DNA of 64,000 bases from assembly GCF_016802725.1 (NCBI RefSeq), contig NC_052665.1, positions 12,902,501 to 12,966,500 of the forward strand, read 5' to 3'. The position numbers were made by a program, and so were the translations under genes. The first letter of the stretch is position 1. Every line of letters begins with the position of its first letter. The DNA is from Solenopsis invicta. Its lineage: Eukaryota > Arthropoda > Insecta > Hymenoptera > Formicidae. The notes below the pieces were generated by a model, which saw only the letters and a program-made list of their open reading frames with translations, searched no databases and had not been told where the DNA came from. Of this stretch, positions 38,873-48,722 are shown piece after piece.

Positions 38873-39775
38873 TAAAGCTCACCGCTGGACTCAACATCCT
38901 CCGTTTGCCCTCCGACGACAAGTGATGATAATTTTCTTAATCCGTGTAACCACATAGGCTACCGGCCGGACCAAAAAGAAAAACAAATTTAAGCAAAACG
39001 CAGATTTGACGGGCACTTGGAAGAAATCGCGGAAATCGATTCCGAGTTTTAAACTGAGTTTTCCATTTGTACGTCATTCTAATATATCAATTTTACTATC
39101 GATTTACATACAGAGAATATACATTTCTTCTCGAGACACCTCGGACTACTTTGCTTGCAACGCGATATGCTTTACGTCGAGAAGCATGCGAGATATTGCC
39201 AAGTATATGAAAGAGATGACTGTTCATTTTGATCATGCACTTTTCAGCTAATCTTTATTGGCGACTATACATATTCACGGATAATTGGGCTATTACAGGG
39301 TGTCCTAGATTCATTGTGCGAGAAAGATAATGTGTTAAACACGAGTTGCATGTGATGTTTCGTGCCATTCACAATTTTCAACGACGATCTTCAATTGTTT
39401 AGCGATCATCGATTTGTCCTCAATATTTTTTTTTTTTTCTCTCAGAGTTACAAGAGTCGTGGCCTATTATTCGATAACAGTAACACGCGTCATCGCAAAA
39501 CTGATCCAATGCAAAAATATGAATGACGAATGAGGAATAAAAATGAAGAATGATGTATTATATTGTAATTAGCGCGATGGATGTACCTTCGAGGAGTCTT
39601 CTATAAGCCATTGTGTAAGGTTGTATTAGACGTAACTTTACGATTCTGGAAATATGTACCTAACTCCACTCATAATGCGGCCGCACGCGGCCAAATCCAA
39701 ATGTAATTACATTCATTGTGATTCAATATAATCTATGTAATATATTGAAATAAAACTGTCTATGCTAAGCGATTT
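38873..39775 (+). other. Dbx 3' UTR (probable)
   Basis: No ORF of interest. Canonical AATAAA hexamers lie at 39536-39541 and 39749-39754. The second is followed by a plausible cleavage region near 39770. The UTR end is therefore inferred from signals. Confidence 0.5.
39749..39754 (+). terminator. Polyadenylation signal AATAAA for Dbx
   Basis: Canonical hexamer in AT-rich DNA about 880 bp after the Dbx stop. An alternative is at 39536. Confidence 0.45.
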
Positions 39776-41209
39776 ACACTTTCATATGAACGAAGTTCCA
39801 GATCTAACTCATCGACTGTTTCGTTTCGATAGATTTTAATAGATATATTGTTTCCTCCTTTTTTACTCTTCCTCTCTAAATTTTTTTGCAAATCCGTGAT
39901 TAAGAATATAGGAGTTAAGGAAATTAATTCATGTAAGAATCGCATACGAATTTACAATATATTTTTCAATCGATAAGATATTCAGAATATAAAGCTAGAT
40001 GATACGTCATCTAGTGATGTAATTATTTTTCGTACGAGTAAACAGAGTAGCTTTGAATCAATAGATTGGAAGTGTTACAATATTGCAAGCAAAGTTTAAT
40101 AGAGTGTAATAAAGTTTATATAAAATCTTGCTAAGACTGTAAACGTGTGCGGATGTATTTTGATTAGAAACATTCTTAAGGGATGTAGATATAATTAATT
40201 TATATTTCAAGTTCGATTTTATATTCAGAAATCTTCTAAGAAATTACTTGTGGAAGATTGGAGAAGTATCATGCCTCATGATCAAAATGTCCCCTCACAG
40301 AATTAAAAAGAAGACGAATACCAGTAACATTAAGAAAAATAAAAAAACAAAGAGTTTCCCTGTTTACTATATCTACATTTTTACTATATATTTACTGTAT
40401 ATATTTATATATAGTACAAATATACGCTAAATATATGCTAAGTATTTAATATATATTTACATAAATAAGTAAATATATATATTGTATATATTATACATTT
40501 ACATATTTATATACTTACATACTTGCGTACATAAAATTTTAAAATATAAAAGATAGGATCGCGATCTATATTCACATCATACATTTAAGGCTAAATGTAG
40601 TAAAAGTAGGGAATTTTATTTTGTGATAATTAACTCTCCGTGGTCTGTTTTTTTTTTGCTCGGTTTTTCTAATTACCAGTCAGGTTATTGGCCTTTCTTC
40701 TTCTTTTCCGGTTTCAGATTGGCGTATCAGCATCAACTTTGACTCCTGACATCGAACCAGTTTTCAATTTCCTTTTTCGAATTTTCAGAAACAACTACTA
40801 CTACATTATTTTTACAAGCACTAGTCTTCAATATTCTTTTCCCTTTCAGAGGACTATAGCCTGCAGATTCCGAACCCGAATTTACTTCCCGATTGGACAG
40901 TTTTTTAACTGACAACTTAACGTTTTTAAAAGAATTTTTGAATTCTGAAAAATTGGAAAAAATTCTGATAGACTTTCAAGATTTCAGAATACGATCTTAC
41001 AATTGCTTGACCCGAAACTTTTTCACTTTTTTGTACGTATCCGAATTTGAGACAGAATATTTAAAAATTGAAAATTTGCCTCTTTGGATCTTTAAAGAAT
41101 TTAGACACAGAGGGTTAAACATATTAAATTAAATAAATGTATAATATAAATAATACATATAATATCTATTTGAAAATCCTTATATTTAAAATTAAATGAA
41201 TTATTTATT
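39776..41209. other. Region between the convergent genes Dbx and eIF3g
   Basis: AT-rich, with TA-rich runs at about 40370-40510. On the minus strand a TTTATT at 40615-40620 (AATAAA when read on that strand) could end a roughly 590-nt eIF3g 3' UTR. Another lies directly beside the stop at 41204-41209. Confidence 0.5.
40733..40936 (-). CDS. Unassigned small ORF, possibly only part of the eIF3g 3' UTR
   Basis: I do not recognise this reading frame. It can be read as a Lys/Ser-rich peptide with a poly-Val patch (NNVVVVVSEN) that ends in NWFDVRSQS. It is preceded on the minus strand by a TTTTTCCAATTTTTCAG acceptor-like stretch near 40950. It lies downstream of the eIF3g stop on the same strand, so no upstream exons are available unless they overlap eIF3g. 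The balanced composition is less AT-driven than that of its surroundings, the only reason to list it. Chance ORF in a UTR is the more likely explanation. Confidence 0.15.
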   Translation of the reverse strand, partial: NSFKNVKLSVKKLSNREVNSGSESAGYSPLKGKRILKTSACKNNVVVVVSENSKKEIENWFDVRSQS

Positions 41210-41622
41210 TCAATTGTTTTGAACTTGTGGTTTTGACCATTCGACGCTTAGAATGAGATGATCGTAACCGTAACCATCCAAAGTAGCGATCGCTCTCGCG
41301 GCATCAGCTCTGTGTTTAAAATGTACATATGCGAAACCTTTGCACAGATTGGAAAGCTTCTCCTTGGCGAGAAACTGCTTCACCACGGAACCGAACGGCT
41401 TCACAAGTTCGTCCAGATCCGCATCTGTAGTACTCTGCGAAAGATTGGAAATACGTATGGCGGTTGTGTCGTCACGTCTCTGCATCTGCATTGAATCGCC
41501 ACGTTTGTTGCCACCATCGCGCATACCAGGTGGCACATACTTGCCACCTTGTGGTTTAAGTTCAGCTATTGCACCGGGTATTCCTGTATTAACGAGAGGT
41601 TTCTTGTCATCTGGTACTTTTC
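41210..41622 (-). CDS. eIF3g: Translation initiation factor eIF3 subunit G, coding exon 2 (C-terminal, RRM)
   Basis: C-terminal half of eIF3g, a cytoplasmic eIF3 subunit that binds RNA and aids scanning and reinitiation. The exon starts after a CTCTCTTTCAG acceptor and takes over in phase 1. It encodes KVPDDKKPLVNTGIPG, a linker (PPGMRDGG), and one RRM at residues about 206-283 with RNP2 IRISNL and RNP1 KGFAYVHF. It ends with the typical eIF3g block YGYDHLILSVEWSKP and the stop at 41210-41212. Joined to the upstream exon it makes 287 residues, close to the fly protein (about 270) and human (320). It runs convergently towards Dbx. Confidence 0.95.
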
Positions 41623-41908
41623 CTGAAAGAGAGAATTTTAACAGTTATAGTTTTGTATAAAGATAACATAAGTATATTGGATATTATTTATTGAGATGAT
41701 TCAATGCAAAAATGACTGACTCGTAATCAGTGAGTTTCAAGTTTGATCTCGATTGTCACATTATATATTTTCCAAAGACTTTGTCAAAGCTTAAGAACCT
41801 AAGACTAAATTAAGCCAGAGACCCAGGCTCCTTGTATCAAGTTTAAAGAAAAAAACGTTGAGTAATAGATCCGTACATAAAACCCGACGTACTGCAGTAT
41901 AAACTTAC
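41623..41908 (-). other. eIF3g intron 2 (286 bp)
   Basis: Bounded on the minus strand by G|GTAAGTTT and TTTCAG|GA. It contains a tRNA-like remnant at about 41700-41752. An ORF reading from the upstream exon into this intron is retention of the frame, not coding. Confidence 0.85.
41700..41752 (+). ncRNA. Degenerate tRNA-like remnant (anticodon arm and T-arm-like sequence)
   Basis: ACTGA-CTCGTAA-TCAGT (41715-41731) is a perfect 5-bp stem with a 7-nt loop that would place CGT (Thr) as anticodon, followed by GTTTGATCTC resembling a B box. The D-arm and acceptor stem are not recognisable, so it is not a working tRNA. It could be a SINE head or a tRNA pseudogene in the eIF3g intron. Confidence 0.3.
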
Positions 41909-42359
41909 CACCAGCAAGAACAGTATCTTTGTATGGACACTTGGACGTCCAATGATCGCCGTTGCAGTTACGGCATTTGACAACTCCTTTATCGCCCATG
42001 CTCTTCAATTTATCCAAGGAATCTTCCTCTACCTTGTTCTCTTCTTCTTTGCTGGATATGAATTGCATAAATACATCCTCACCACCGACAGTAGTGGCTG
42101 GATTAGGTCCTGGCCTGTCGTCAGCAGAATCGCCAAACTTTGCCCAATTTTTACGTGCCGCAATTGTTTTCGATACAATACGTCGCTCGATCTTGTAGAC
42201 GCGTACAACCTTAACTTTTTTATTATCTTGATTGTATTTATACTCCGTGAGAATTTTCAAACCATTTTCATAGACCTCCGAAGGCGCGGGTAATGCTCCT
42301 CCTTCCTCTTCGACTTCATCAGCCCAGCTAGACTTGACTTCGTTTTGTGCAACAGGCAT
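41909..42359 (-). CDS. eIF3g: Translation initiation factor eIF3 subunit G, coding exon 1 (N-terminal, zinc knuckle)
   Basis: N-terminal half of eIF3g, starting MPVAQNEVKSSWADEVEEE with the conserved SWADEVEE start block. YKIERRIVSKTIAARKNWAKFGDSADDRPGPN is the eIF3g family signature used to bind other eIF3 subunits. A CCHC zinc knuckle follows: C129, C132, H136, C141 (CRNCNGDHWTSKC). The exon ends in phase 1 at a strong GGTG|GTAAGTTT donor. The start codon is only 2 nt downstream of an acceptor (AACTTGCAG), so the 5' UTR is split by an intron and this ATG is the first in the exon. 451 coding nt plus 413 in the next exon give 287 residues. Confidence 0.95.
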
Positions 42360-42361
42360 CT

Positions 42362-44512
42362 CTGCAAGTTATATAATATTATAATATTTACATATGTACA
42401 AACACTAGTTTTATGTAATGTATACGCAATATGTGTAAACATCAAGTTCTAAAATATTAAGGCAATTATTTTTTATAAATTATTTTCTATGAAAGTTTCA
42501 TATTTGAATTCCATTTCATTCATTCATCTGTATAATTATGAAGTCTGTTTAAAATATATGTAGATAACTATATTTTCTATGATAATCTAGGATCAAATTT
42601 TTAAAAGATAGAGTTTCATTACATGTAATATAAAAAATATTTAAAAAATCAAAATACATTCATAAAATTATACATTTATAAAATACAATTATATTTCCTA
42701 CAGTTTGATAGTAAATTATAAATTGTTTAAAATAGTCAAGAATATACATCCAAATACACTTATCCTAAAAATTTCAATATTTTAAAATCAAAATAATATA
42801 CAAAATATTATTGATGTTTCACACATTAGTTGCATTGATATGAACACCTAAATATTATACTTAACCCGTTACAGGTTTGTCAGTCATCTTATTTTTATAA
42901 TAAATGAAACGTTATTAGAGCCAGAAAATGTAAATGCTGAAACAAATTAGATACAAAATTATACGATACTCAATCTTTTTTTAACATATTAAAAATAGTA
43001 ATAATGTATTTAACAAATGTTTCTTTACAGACTGTCTCTTAAATTATGATTTAATATCAGTCAACTAAAAAACTCAACAACAATATTTTTTGAAATTAAT
43101 AAAAGAAATATTAAATGTAAGTATAATAATTAATTAATTAAATATTTGATCTAAAGTAAGCCACCAACAAAATGTTTACACCATGTAATTCTATGAATAA
43201 TTTGGTCTAATGTAGATAGCAGACAGTCTTTATGTGAATGCAGATTATGGATTATTAAATTCCAACTACACGAGTATTTATTTATTTTTAGTCTTATCAA
43301 GAAAATTATGTAATTATGCACAAAGCTTTATTGCACATCAGAAACTTGTAAATGTTATTACTGGCATTACTGATTCAATATTATTGATTATAGGGCCCAT
43401 GTAAGGTCCTTATAAGGACACAAGTAGTTAATGCCTTTTTGAAGTTAGTTGCATTCCATATTCCACATAGATTAAATAACCATATAAAGGAAAGTCCTTT
43501 ATTTTAGGAAGCTGTCCAGATAGAGATATTTATTTTTTCTAAATCTAATTTTGTCCTTTATTTTAATAATTATGGGAAATTCTTTTCTAATTAGCATTAT
43601 CATATTAATAAACAAATTTTATGGAAATAAGCATTTGTCTGAAACTTTGTTTCATGTAACATAGCTCATATTCTCAACTCATTGTTATCGCTAAATGCAC
43701 ACATTTATTTCCGAGATTCTATAATATATGTAACATAAACTATACGCTTAAAAGTACAGTAATAAGTGTTGTTGAGTTCAGAATATGTGATAATTTATTT
43801 TCTTTTGTTAATTATACTTCTTAATTTCTTTAGTTAAAATTATTTACATTTATTTTTATTTTTTATTAGCTCAAACCTATTTCAGATTTAAACTAAGGGT
43901 ATGCTCTAATAGAGTTAAATTGGTTTTAAAGTAATAGAAAATTTTGTAACGCATAGATTCTTGATAATCAAACTAAACATGAAAGAACAAAGCCATAAGA
44001 TTTTAAGGTATATTTTCTCTAAGAAAATATAATTACAGTACATATAGGATATGTTACATACACTACAGAGAATTTAGAACATTGATAATTTCAAGCAAAA
44101 AAGCATTATTGCTTACAGGGCTGTATTCAGAAACGCTGAAATGATATCAGAGATATTATTTTATCTTTGTTATTTACCAAATGTTAAACAAAGAATAATA
44201 TCTGGGTGTATCCAGGTGATGTTTCTGAACACAGCTCAGAATAGGGGGCCTGAATTGCTCATGTGAAATATAAACCGCCTAACCTATACTACATTGAGGA
44301 TTAAAAATTCCTAAAGATTGCACGTTTATCTAATTTGATTCACGATTTCACCGAGCAATACTACGTAAAATCTACGCGAGAGTCGAAGTAAAAAAAAAGC
44401 CTGTGTTTCATCATTATATCGGCACAGCTTTGTAAATTGGAGACGTTTGGAAAATACATAGATCAAGAAAACGTCGCGTCAGAGCAATAAAATTTGTCAT
44501 TGAATGTCTTAC
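42362..44512 (-). other. eIF3g 5'-UTR intron (about 2.1 kb)
   Basis: Acceptor TTGCAG on the minus strand just before the start codon; probable donor GTAAGACATT at 44512 downward. AT-rich. It contains a MITE at 44118-44237 and a GTCCTTATAAGGAC palindrome near 43407-43420. No gene seen. Confidence 0.6.
44118..44237. mobile_element. Palindromic MITE (120 bp)
   Basis: Ends GGGCTGTATTCAGAAAC and GTTTCTGAACACAGCTC are reverse complements bar two bases. Inner blocks AGATATTATT and CTTTGTTA also pair. The G-rich TTCAGAAAC terminus resembles PIF/Harbinger-type ends, which is inference. No clear target duplication. Confidence 0.6.
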
Positions 44513-44590
44513 CGTAGGAATTATACGGCTAGCAGTAGACAGACGATTGAAGTCGGAACACAAATCACAATGAAATGTACGAAATAAAGC
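44513..44590 (-). other. Probable eIF3g 5'-UTR exon and promoter side
   Basis: On the minus strand a strong donor CCTACG|GTAAGACATT lies at 44513/44512, and the first coding exon of eIF3g begins with an acceptor, so an upstream noncoding exon is required. The exact transcription start is unknown. A housekeeping-type divergent promoter between here and 44644 is plausible. Confidence 0.45.
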
Positions 44591-44643
44591 GCAAACCGTC
44601 AACGGAGCGGACAGGAGGCTATAAATCCACGTGGAAAAGCAAA

Positions 44644-44708
44644 ATGGAGGAATCAGCGTCCAGTGATGGCAGTGATGCCGTGTCTGCGATCACTCTTGAA
44701 AGAGAAAG
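44644..44708 (+). CDS. Candidate first coding exon of an unidentified gene divergent from eIF3g
   Basis: ATG at 44644 in an AAAATGG context opens MEESASSDGSDAVSAITLER, rich in Ser, Glu and Asp, followed by a consensus-like donor AAAG|GTGGGT at 44709 (phase 2). It starts about 50-130 bp from the likely eIF3g start, the usual spacing of a bidirectional promoter. I cannot name the product. A phase-compatible acceptor TTGTTTAG lies at 45709 and the frame after it stays open for about 43 codons, but that part shows no recognisable family either. The rest of the gene is not identified. Confidence 0.3.
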
Positions 44709-45122
44709 GTGGGTCTGTTCCTATGAATAGTGATTACCAAGTTGATGTTTTTGTCCAAATTTGTATTTTGTTATTGTCGTACTGGAAATTTTTTTAGAAA
44801 AAAAAATGTTAGATTTTCATATTTTTCTCTTAAAAATTTTCTCCTAAACATTTTATTTTTCAATAAATTTCGTGTAACGGAGAAAAATTTCCTTAAATTG
44901 GCAGCACTGTATGAATTTGATTCGCACCCAATAGCCAATAGAAACGTTTATATTCCTAGGGGAAAAAGGGTACGCCAAAGCAGAGAGGAACCTGAGAGCG
45001 GCCACGGCGGCCTTTTTCCTATAATGCTTCGAAACTCCCGTACACTAGTGACGCACATCTATTCTGGTCAGAATAGAAACTACGTGTCACATCTATTTTG
45101 CAACGCGCCATTAAAAACAGTG

Positions 45123-45198
45123 TGGATGTTAGCACGGACAACAACCCACATCTATCTCTCGAGAAATGGATGTAGGTTGTTGTCCGTGCTAACATCCA
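45123..45198. mobile_element. Near-perfect inverted repeat (30-bp arms), likely MITE core
   Basis: Arm 45123-45152 and arm 45169-45198 are reverse complements at 29 of 30 positions around a 16-nt loop centred on CTCGAG. Weaker similarity continues outward (TTTTGC, ATTCTGG/CCAGAA blocks) to about 45055-45260, which explains why ORFs on both strands encode nearly the same peptide (MLARTTT). The core ORFs are therefore artefacts. Confidence 0.7.
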
Positions 45199-45637
45199 TT
45201 TTGCTGCAAATAAAATCTGACGCGTATCGCGAATGTTGCATCCAGAACAGAGGTCAAGAATGTGCACAAATGATTAATTACGTCTACTTTCGCGTAATTT
45301 TTTATTTATTATAGTCTGAATTATTTACATTAACATTGATATTAATACATATCAATACGTTTATGCCCATATTTTGCACAATCATATTTTTACTTAAAAA
45401 AGATGTTTAATAGTAATAGAGAGAATTTGGTTCTTTAATAAAGAAACATTCATTTTACGCAGTACTTAAAAAATAATTGTAATTAACATCGCATCATATG
45501 ATGAAGAAGAAATAAATGTCTTTCCACGAATAAATATACCATCTTTTTATTTTTACATAATTCTTTATTATTTAAATGTCTTCAAATTATGCTTTTGAAA
45601 AAATTAGCTTTTTTAATTTTTTTAAATCTTGACGCAA

Positions 45638-45680
45638 CTCTCTCTCTCTCTCTCTCTCTCTCACTCTTTCTCTCTTTCTC
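45638..45680 (+). repeat. (CT)n microsatellite
   Basis: Pure CT at about 45638-45662 followed by CTTTCTCT-type sequence. It may act as the pyrimidine tract of the TTGTTTAG acceptor at 45709 or be simple repeat only. Confidence 0.8.
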
Positions 45681-45986
45681 TTTTAACGTGATTGTCCTTT
45701 AATTGTTTAGGCCTTCATTTAGAGAGAGAAAGCATCGCGGTGATAGACATGGAGCAAGCGGCGATGTTATCTCTATGGATACCCTCCTCTTCACTCCCCT
45801 CTCGACTCGTCACGTTTTCCGTGCTACGTTTAGGCCGTAAAATTCAGAAAGAGGATTTCGGACGATTTCTGCGCAGGGACGTAGAGAGACTAGAAAGCGC
45901 CCACTCTTTTTTTATTATGTTACAATGGCATATACATGCATACGCATGATTTACAAATGACAATACGCGCGATTAATATGGCACAA

Positions 45987-46013
45987 TAAATAATAATAAT
46001 AATAATAATAATA
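45987..46013 (+). repeat. (AAT)n microsatellite
   Basis: A run of AAT units in AT-rich intergenic DNA. Confidence 0.85.
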
Positions 46014-46257
46014 AAAGTCAATGAAATATATGGATACTTGAGTATTATTTTTATTCTCTAACTTACAAACGTGAAGATTATTGATCTGATTTTAATACAA
46101 CCTTTCAACAGTTTTTACGAAACATCACGTAAAGATTAATCAAAACTTTACAAAAAAAAATTAATAAAGAATTATATAATAATATACGATGTAAGGTATT
46201 AAAGTGTTAATCAGTAAAGTAACGGATTTTAATCAAATTCTTCTCGATATTAATCGA

Positions 46258-46690
46258 TGGCAATTGTGGAAATGATGGAAATGGGATGGCAATGGGATGG
46301 AAATATTGGAATGAATGCAATGATGTTAATGGAATGGCAATAATGGAAATGATGACAATGACAATATATATAGCCTGACGGCAATGACGGTAATGGTGGA
46401 AATGATGGCAATTATGACAATGTTCTCGATGTTAATGATGCAATGGAATGGCAATATGGAAATAGAATCGCATAATGAAATGAATGCAATGATGGAAATG
46501 TTATCAAAAAAATGGCAATGATGGCAATAATAAAAATGGTGGCAATGTCGGCAGTGGCGGCAATGGCGTAATAATAATGGCAATGATGAAAATGGGATGA
46601 CAATGATGGCAACGATGGCAATAATGACAATGATGGAAAAGATGAAAAGTAGGCCATCCCATTGGATGGCAATGATGGAAAGAATGCAAT
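46258..46690 (+). repeat. Minisatellite of TGGCAATGA-type units (left block)
   Basis: Degenerate repeats of AATGGCAATGATGG-like units read on the plus strand. From about 46363 on, this block is also the left arm of a long inverted repeat with 47312-47548. Minus-strand ORFs rich in His, Ile and Ser over it are simple-repeat translations. Confidence 0.75.
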
Positions 46691-46821
46691 TATGGAATGC
46701 AATTATCGATTCCTGAATGACATGAGCTTGCTGCTGTATTTGGTCTGCAGCCATATAATATTTCCATTTCATCATAGAATGGACAACGTTTAGTTGCAGC
46801 TCCACTAACATTATTATCTCT

Positions 46822-47085
46822 TTAGCATTTAAAGTATGCAAGTTTTAAATTTTTTAATTTTAGCTTTATCTGCTCTGCAGTTTTATTGTAACCTCTTTGT
46901 TCCATTTCTGAAACAAGTAGCCGGAAAATTTCAACATGTTTATGTCTTTTTCCATCCATTATTGATAATATTTGTTTTTCCGTGCATAATTCTAAAAAAA
47001 CACGCGTCTCCTCTTCTTCCCAATTTTGTCTTTTTTTACACATTATATTAATTATCGCAGATTTATTCTCACAAGACAAAGACAT
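46822..47085 (-). pseudogene. SANT/Myb-like DNA-binding domain fragment, transposon-derived
   Basis: 87-residue ORF. Residues from about 20 on (NWEEEETRVFLELCTEKQIL, then KHVEIFRLLVSEMEQRG and TAEQIKLKLKNLKLAYFKC) fit the trihelix/Myb-SANT-like domain: an N-terminal W with acidic residues, three helices and a lysine-rich third helix. In insects this domain often belongs to the accessory protein of PIF/Harbinger transposons or to proteins derived from it. The ORF stops right after the third helix, so the rest of the protein is missing. No transposase is visible nearby. It lies between the inverted arms of the surrounding element. The domain call is by pattern, not search. Confidence 0.55.
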
Positions 47086-47148
47086 TATTAACTATTAACT
47101 GAGAAAAACTTGAGAAAACCTAAATCGCCTATTACATAATACGGAAAT

Positions 47149-47311
47149 GTTTACACCGTTACAAGTGTGCTGAAAATGCGTACTATTTTGATACGATACG
47201 TCTGTTTGATTTGTATCGTACCAGACTATACGTCATCGTTTACACCATCGAATTAAATTAATTTAGTATGTATATTGTAGTTAGTACGCGTATCAAATAA
47301 CCGGTGTAAAC
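47149..47311. mobile_element. Short segment bounded by inverted GTTTACACCG / CGGTGTAAAC ends
   Basis: GTTTACACCG at 47149-47158 and CGGTGTAAAC at 47302-47311, with subterminal GCGTACTA also inverted (TAGTACGC near 47283). A third GTTTACACC occurs at 47244. This looks like one end, or a deleted copy, of a TIR DNA transposon adjacent to the SANT-like ORF. Confidence 0.45.
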
Positions 47312-47800
47312 TAAGCCATTGCCATCAATGCCATCATTGCCACGATTGCCGTCATTATCACAATTGCCATCATTGTTATCATTGTCACAAATGCCACCAT
47401 TTCTGCTACTGCTATCATTGCCATCTTTTTGATAAAGTTACCAAGCATTTATTTCATAATGTGCCATTCCATTTCCATATTGCCATTTCATTGCCATAAT
47501 TAAAATTATCGAGAACATTGCCCTAAGATTGTCAGGCTATAGACTGACTAATGGCACTGATGTCAATCATGTGCATTGTTGAAATGTTGAAATGAATGCA
47601 ATGATGGCAATGGGATGGCGACGATGGCAAAGATGTCAATGATGGCAATAATGGGAATGATGGCAATTGTAGAAATGACGGAAATGGGATGGAAATAATG
47701 GAATGAATGTTATGATGGCAATGATGAAAATGATGGCAATAATGGGAATGATGGCAATAGTGGTAATGATGGCAATAATGGGAATGCTGTGAATGAGAGA
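47312..47800. repeat. Minisatellite, right blocks in opposite then same orientation
   Basis: 47312-47510 reads as CCATCATTGCC-type units, the reverse orientation of the left block. 47575-47800 flips back to GGCAATGATGG-type units. The flips mark inversions or element ends. Confidence 0.65.
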
Positions 47801-47814
47801 CTATCTCACATATT

Positions 47815-47926
47815 CCAAGCAGAACAGGGAGTCACCACTACATCAAAATAATATCAAAATGATCATTAAAAGTCACTTTTCGATCAATTAAGATTTGATG
47901 TCATTTTCACTTACTGTTCTGCTTGG
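47815..47926. mobile_element. Palindromic MITE (112 bp)
   Basis: CCAAGCAGAACAG (47815-47827) and CTGTTCTGCTTGG (to 47926) are perfect terminal inverted repeats. Inner ACATCAAA and AAAAGTGAC-like blocks pair further. It is flanked by ATT on the left and GATT on the right, a possible 3-bp ATT target duplication. Confidence 0.65.
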
Positions 47927-48014
47927 GATTAAGCGGCACAGTGAGTGCGGACAAATGGTGAGAAAATCGACCAGAGACCTTTAGTCGATTTTTTGACAAA
48001 AACTTGACGAAAAA

Positions 48015-48454
48015 TGATGAATTTTTTCAAAATTAAAAAAAAACTTGGAAAAAATTAACTTCTGACATTTCGTATACGACAGGCGAAAGGGCTATTAAAA
48101 CGCGGAATGGTCCATAAAATTTCGGTAACAATTTTGCCGTAACGCTTTGAGCCAGGGACGATAGGACGTGGTATCTCTTCAAAACGAGCTCCCACTACAA
48201 AAACTGTACCACGCCGACGCTGATTATAATACATAACTTGTTTTTGGTAGGCTTGCTCAAGATTTTCCGATACCCATTCAACACTCGTAAGTCTTGCATA
48301 CGTCGTGACCGATATTTTGCCACTATAATGACATGAATAATCTTTAGCGGAAAAACGGTGAAAGATAGTCCAACTTTGGTCAATTTTTTGACAAGAATAG
48401 ATGTCAGAAGTGAATCCTTTTTCAAGTTCTTTTTAATTTTGCAGAAATTCAGTG
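48015..48454. mobile_element. Segment framed by about 54-bp inverted repeats, enclosing an ORF remnant
   Basis: 48015-48068 and 48401-48454 are inverted copies, about 42 of 54 positions by eye, sharing CAAAATTAAAAA and CTTCTGACAT. The enclosed minus-strand frame is open for 126 codons. The arms are AT-rich, so the exact ends are uncertain. Confidence 0.45.
48055..48432 (-). pseudogene. Open frame of 126 codons, possible retroelement integrase C-terminal remnant
   Basis: An open frame without an ATG start. Its recognisable part is LEQAYQKQVMYYNQRRRG (about the middle), which resembles the QAYxxQxxYYNxRRR stretch near the C-terminus of Ty3/gypsy- or BEL-type integrases. The following residues (PRPIVPGSKRYGKIVTEILW) do not fit the usual LAPKFxGPY motif well, so the match is partial. 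No protease, RT or LTR is seen nearby. It lies between inverted repeats, unlike a normal retroelement. Treat it as an unidentified degraded ORF with one retroelement-like motif. Confidence 0.3.
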
Positions 48455-48459
48455 GACTA

Positions 48460-48722
48460 TCACTAACGCCACAATTGCCATCATTCCCACTATTGTTATC
48501 ATTTCTATCATTGCCATTTCCATTGCCGTCGTAATAGTGACAATACGATTGCCCGATCATCATCGCCATCATCGCCATCATCATCGCCATAATCGCCATC
48601 ATCATCGCCATCATCGTCATCATCATCGCTACCATCGCCATCATCATCAATATCATCGCCATCATTATCGCCATCACCGCCATCATTATCGCCATCACCG
48701 CCATCATCATCGAGATCATCGC
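48460..48722 (+). repeat. ATC/GCC-rich trinucleotide repeat abutting the satellite
   Basis: CATCATCGCCATCATCGCC-type repeats (pure core 48556-48722) run directly into the first satellite monomer (CGCCAGAAGAGTTC). The plus-strand His-rich and minus-strand Met/Ala-rich ORFs are repeat translations. Confidence 0.8.

Larger units (their letters stand above)
46363..47548. mobile_element. Fold-back-like element with long minisatellite-bearing inverted arms
   Basis: The left arm (from TATAGCCTGAC near 46370) and right arm (ending GTCAGGCTATA near 47546) share non-repetitive blocks in inverted order: CAATGTTCTCGAT, ATGGCAATATGGAAAT, ATGAAATGAATGC and TTATCAAAAA. Between the arms lies a SANT/Myb-like ORF fragment (46822-47085) and inner GTTTACACCG inverted ends (47149, 47302). 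Arms composed of tandem repeats are a hallmark of fold-back DNA transposons. It may instead be a nested pair of elements. Confidence 0.5.

Noticed and set aside
44730..45314. 194-codon plus-strand ORF
   Set aside because: The second half lies in an inverted repeat and mirrors an ORF on the other strand; the first half is Phe/Leu-rich AT sequence.
46326..46841. 171-codon minus-strand ORF rich in His, Ile and Ser
   Set aside because: Translation of the minisatellite.
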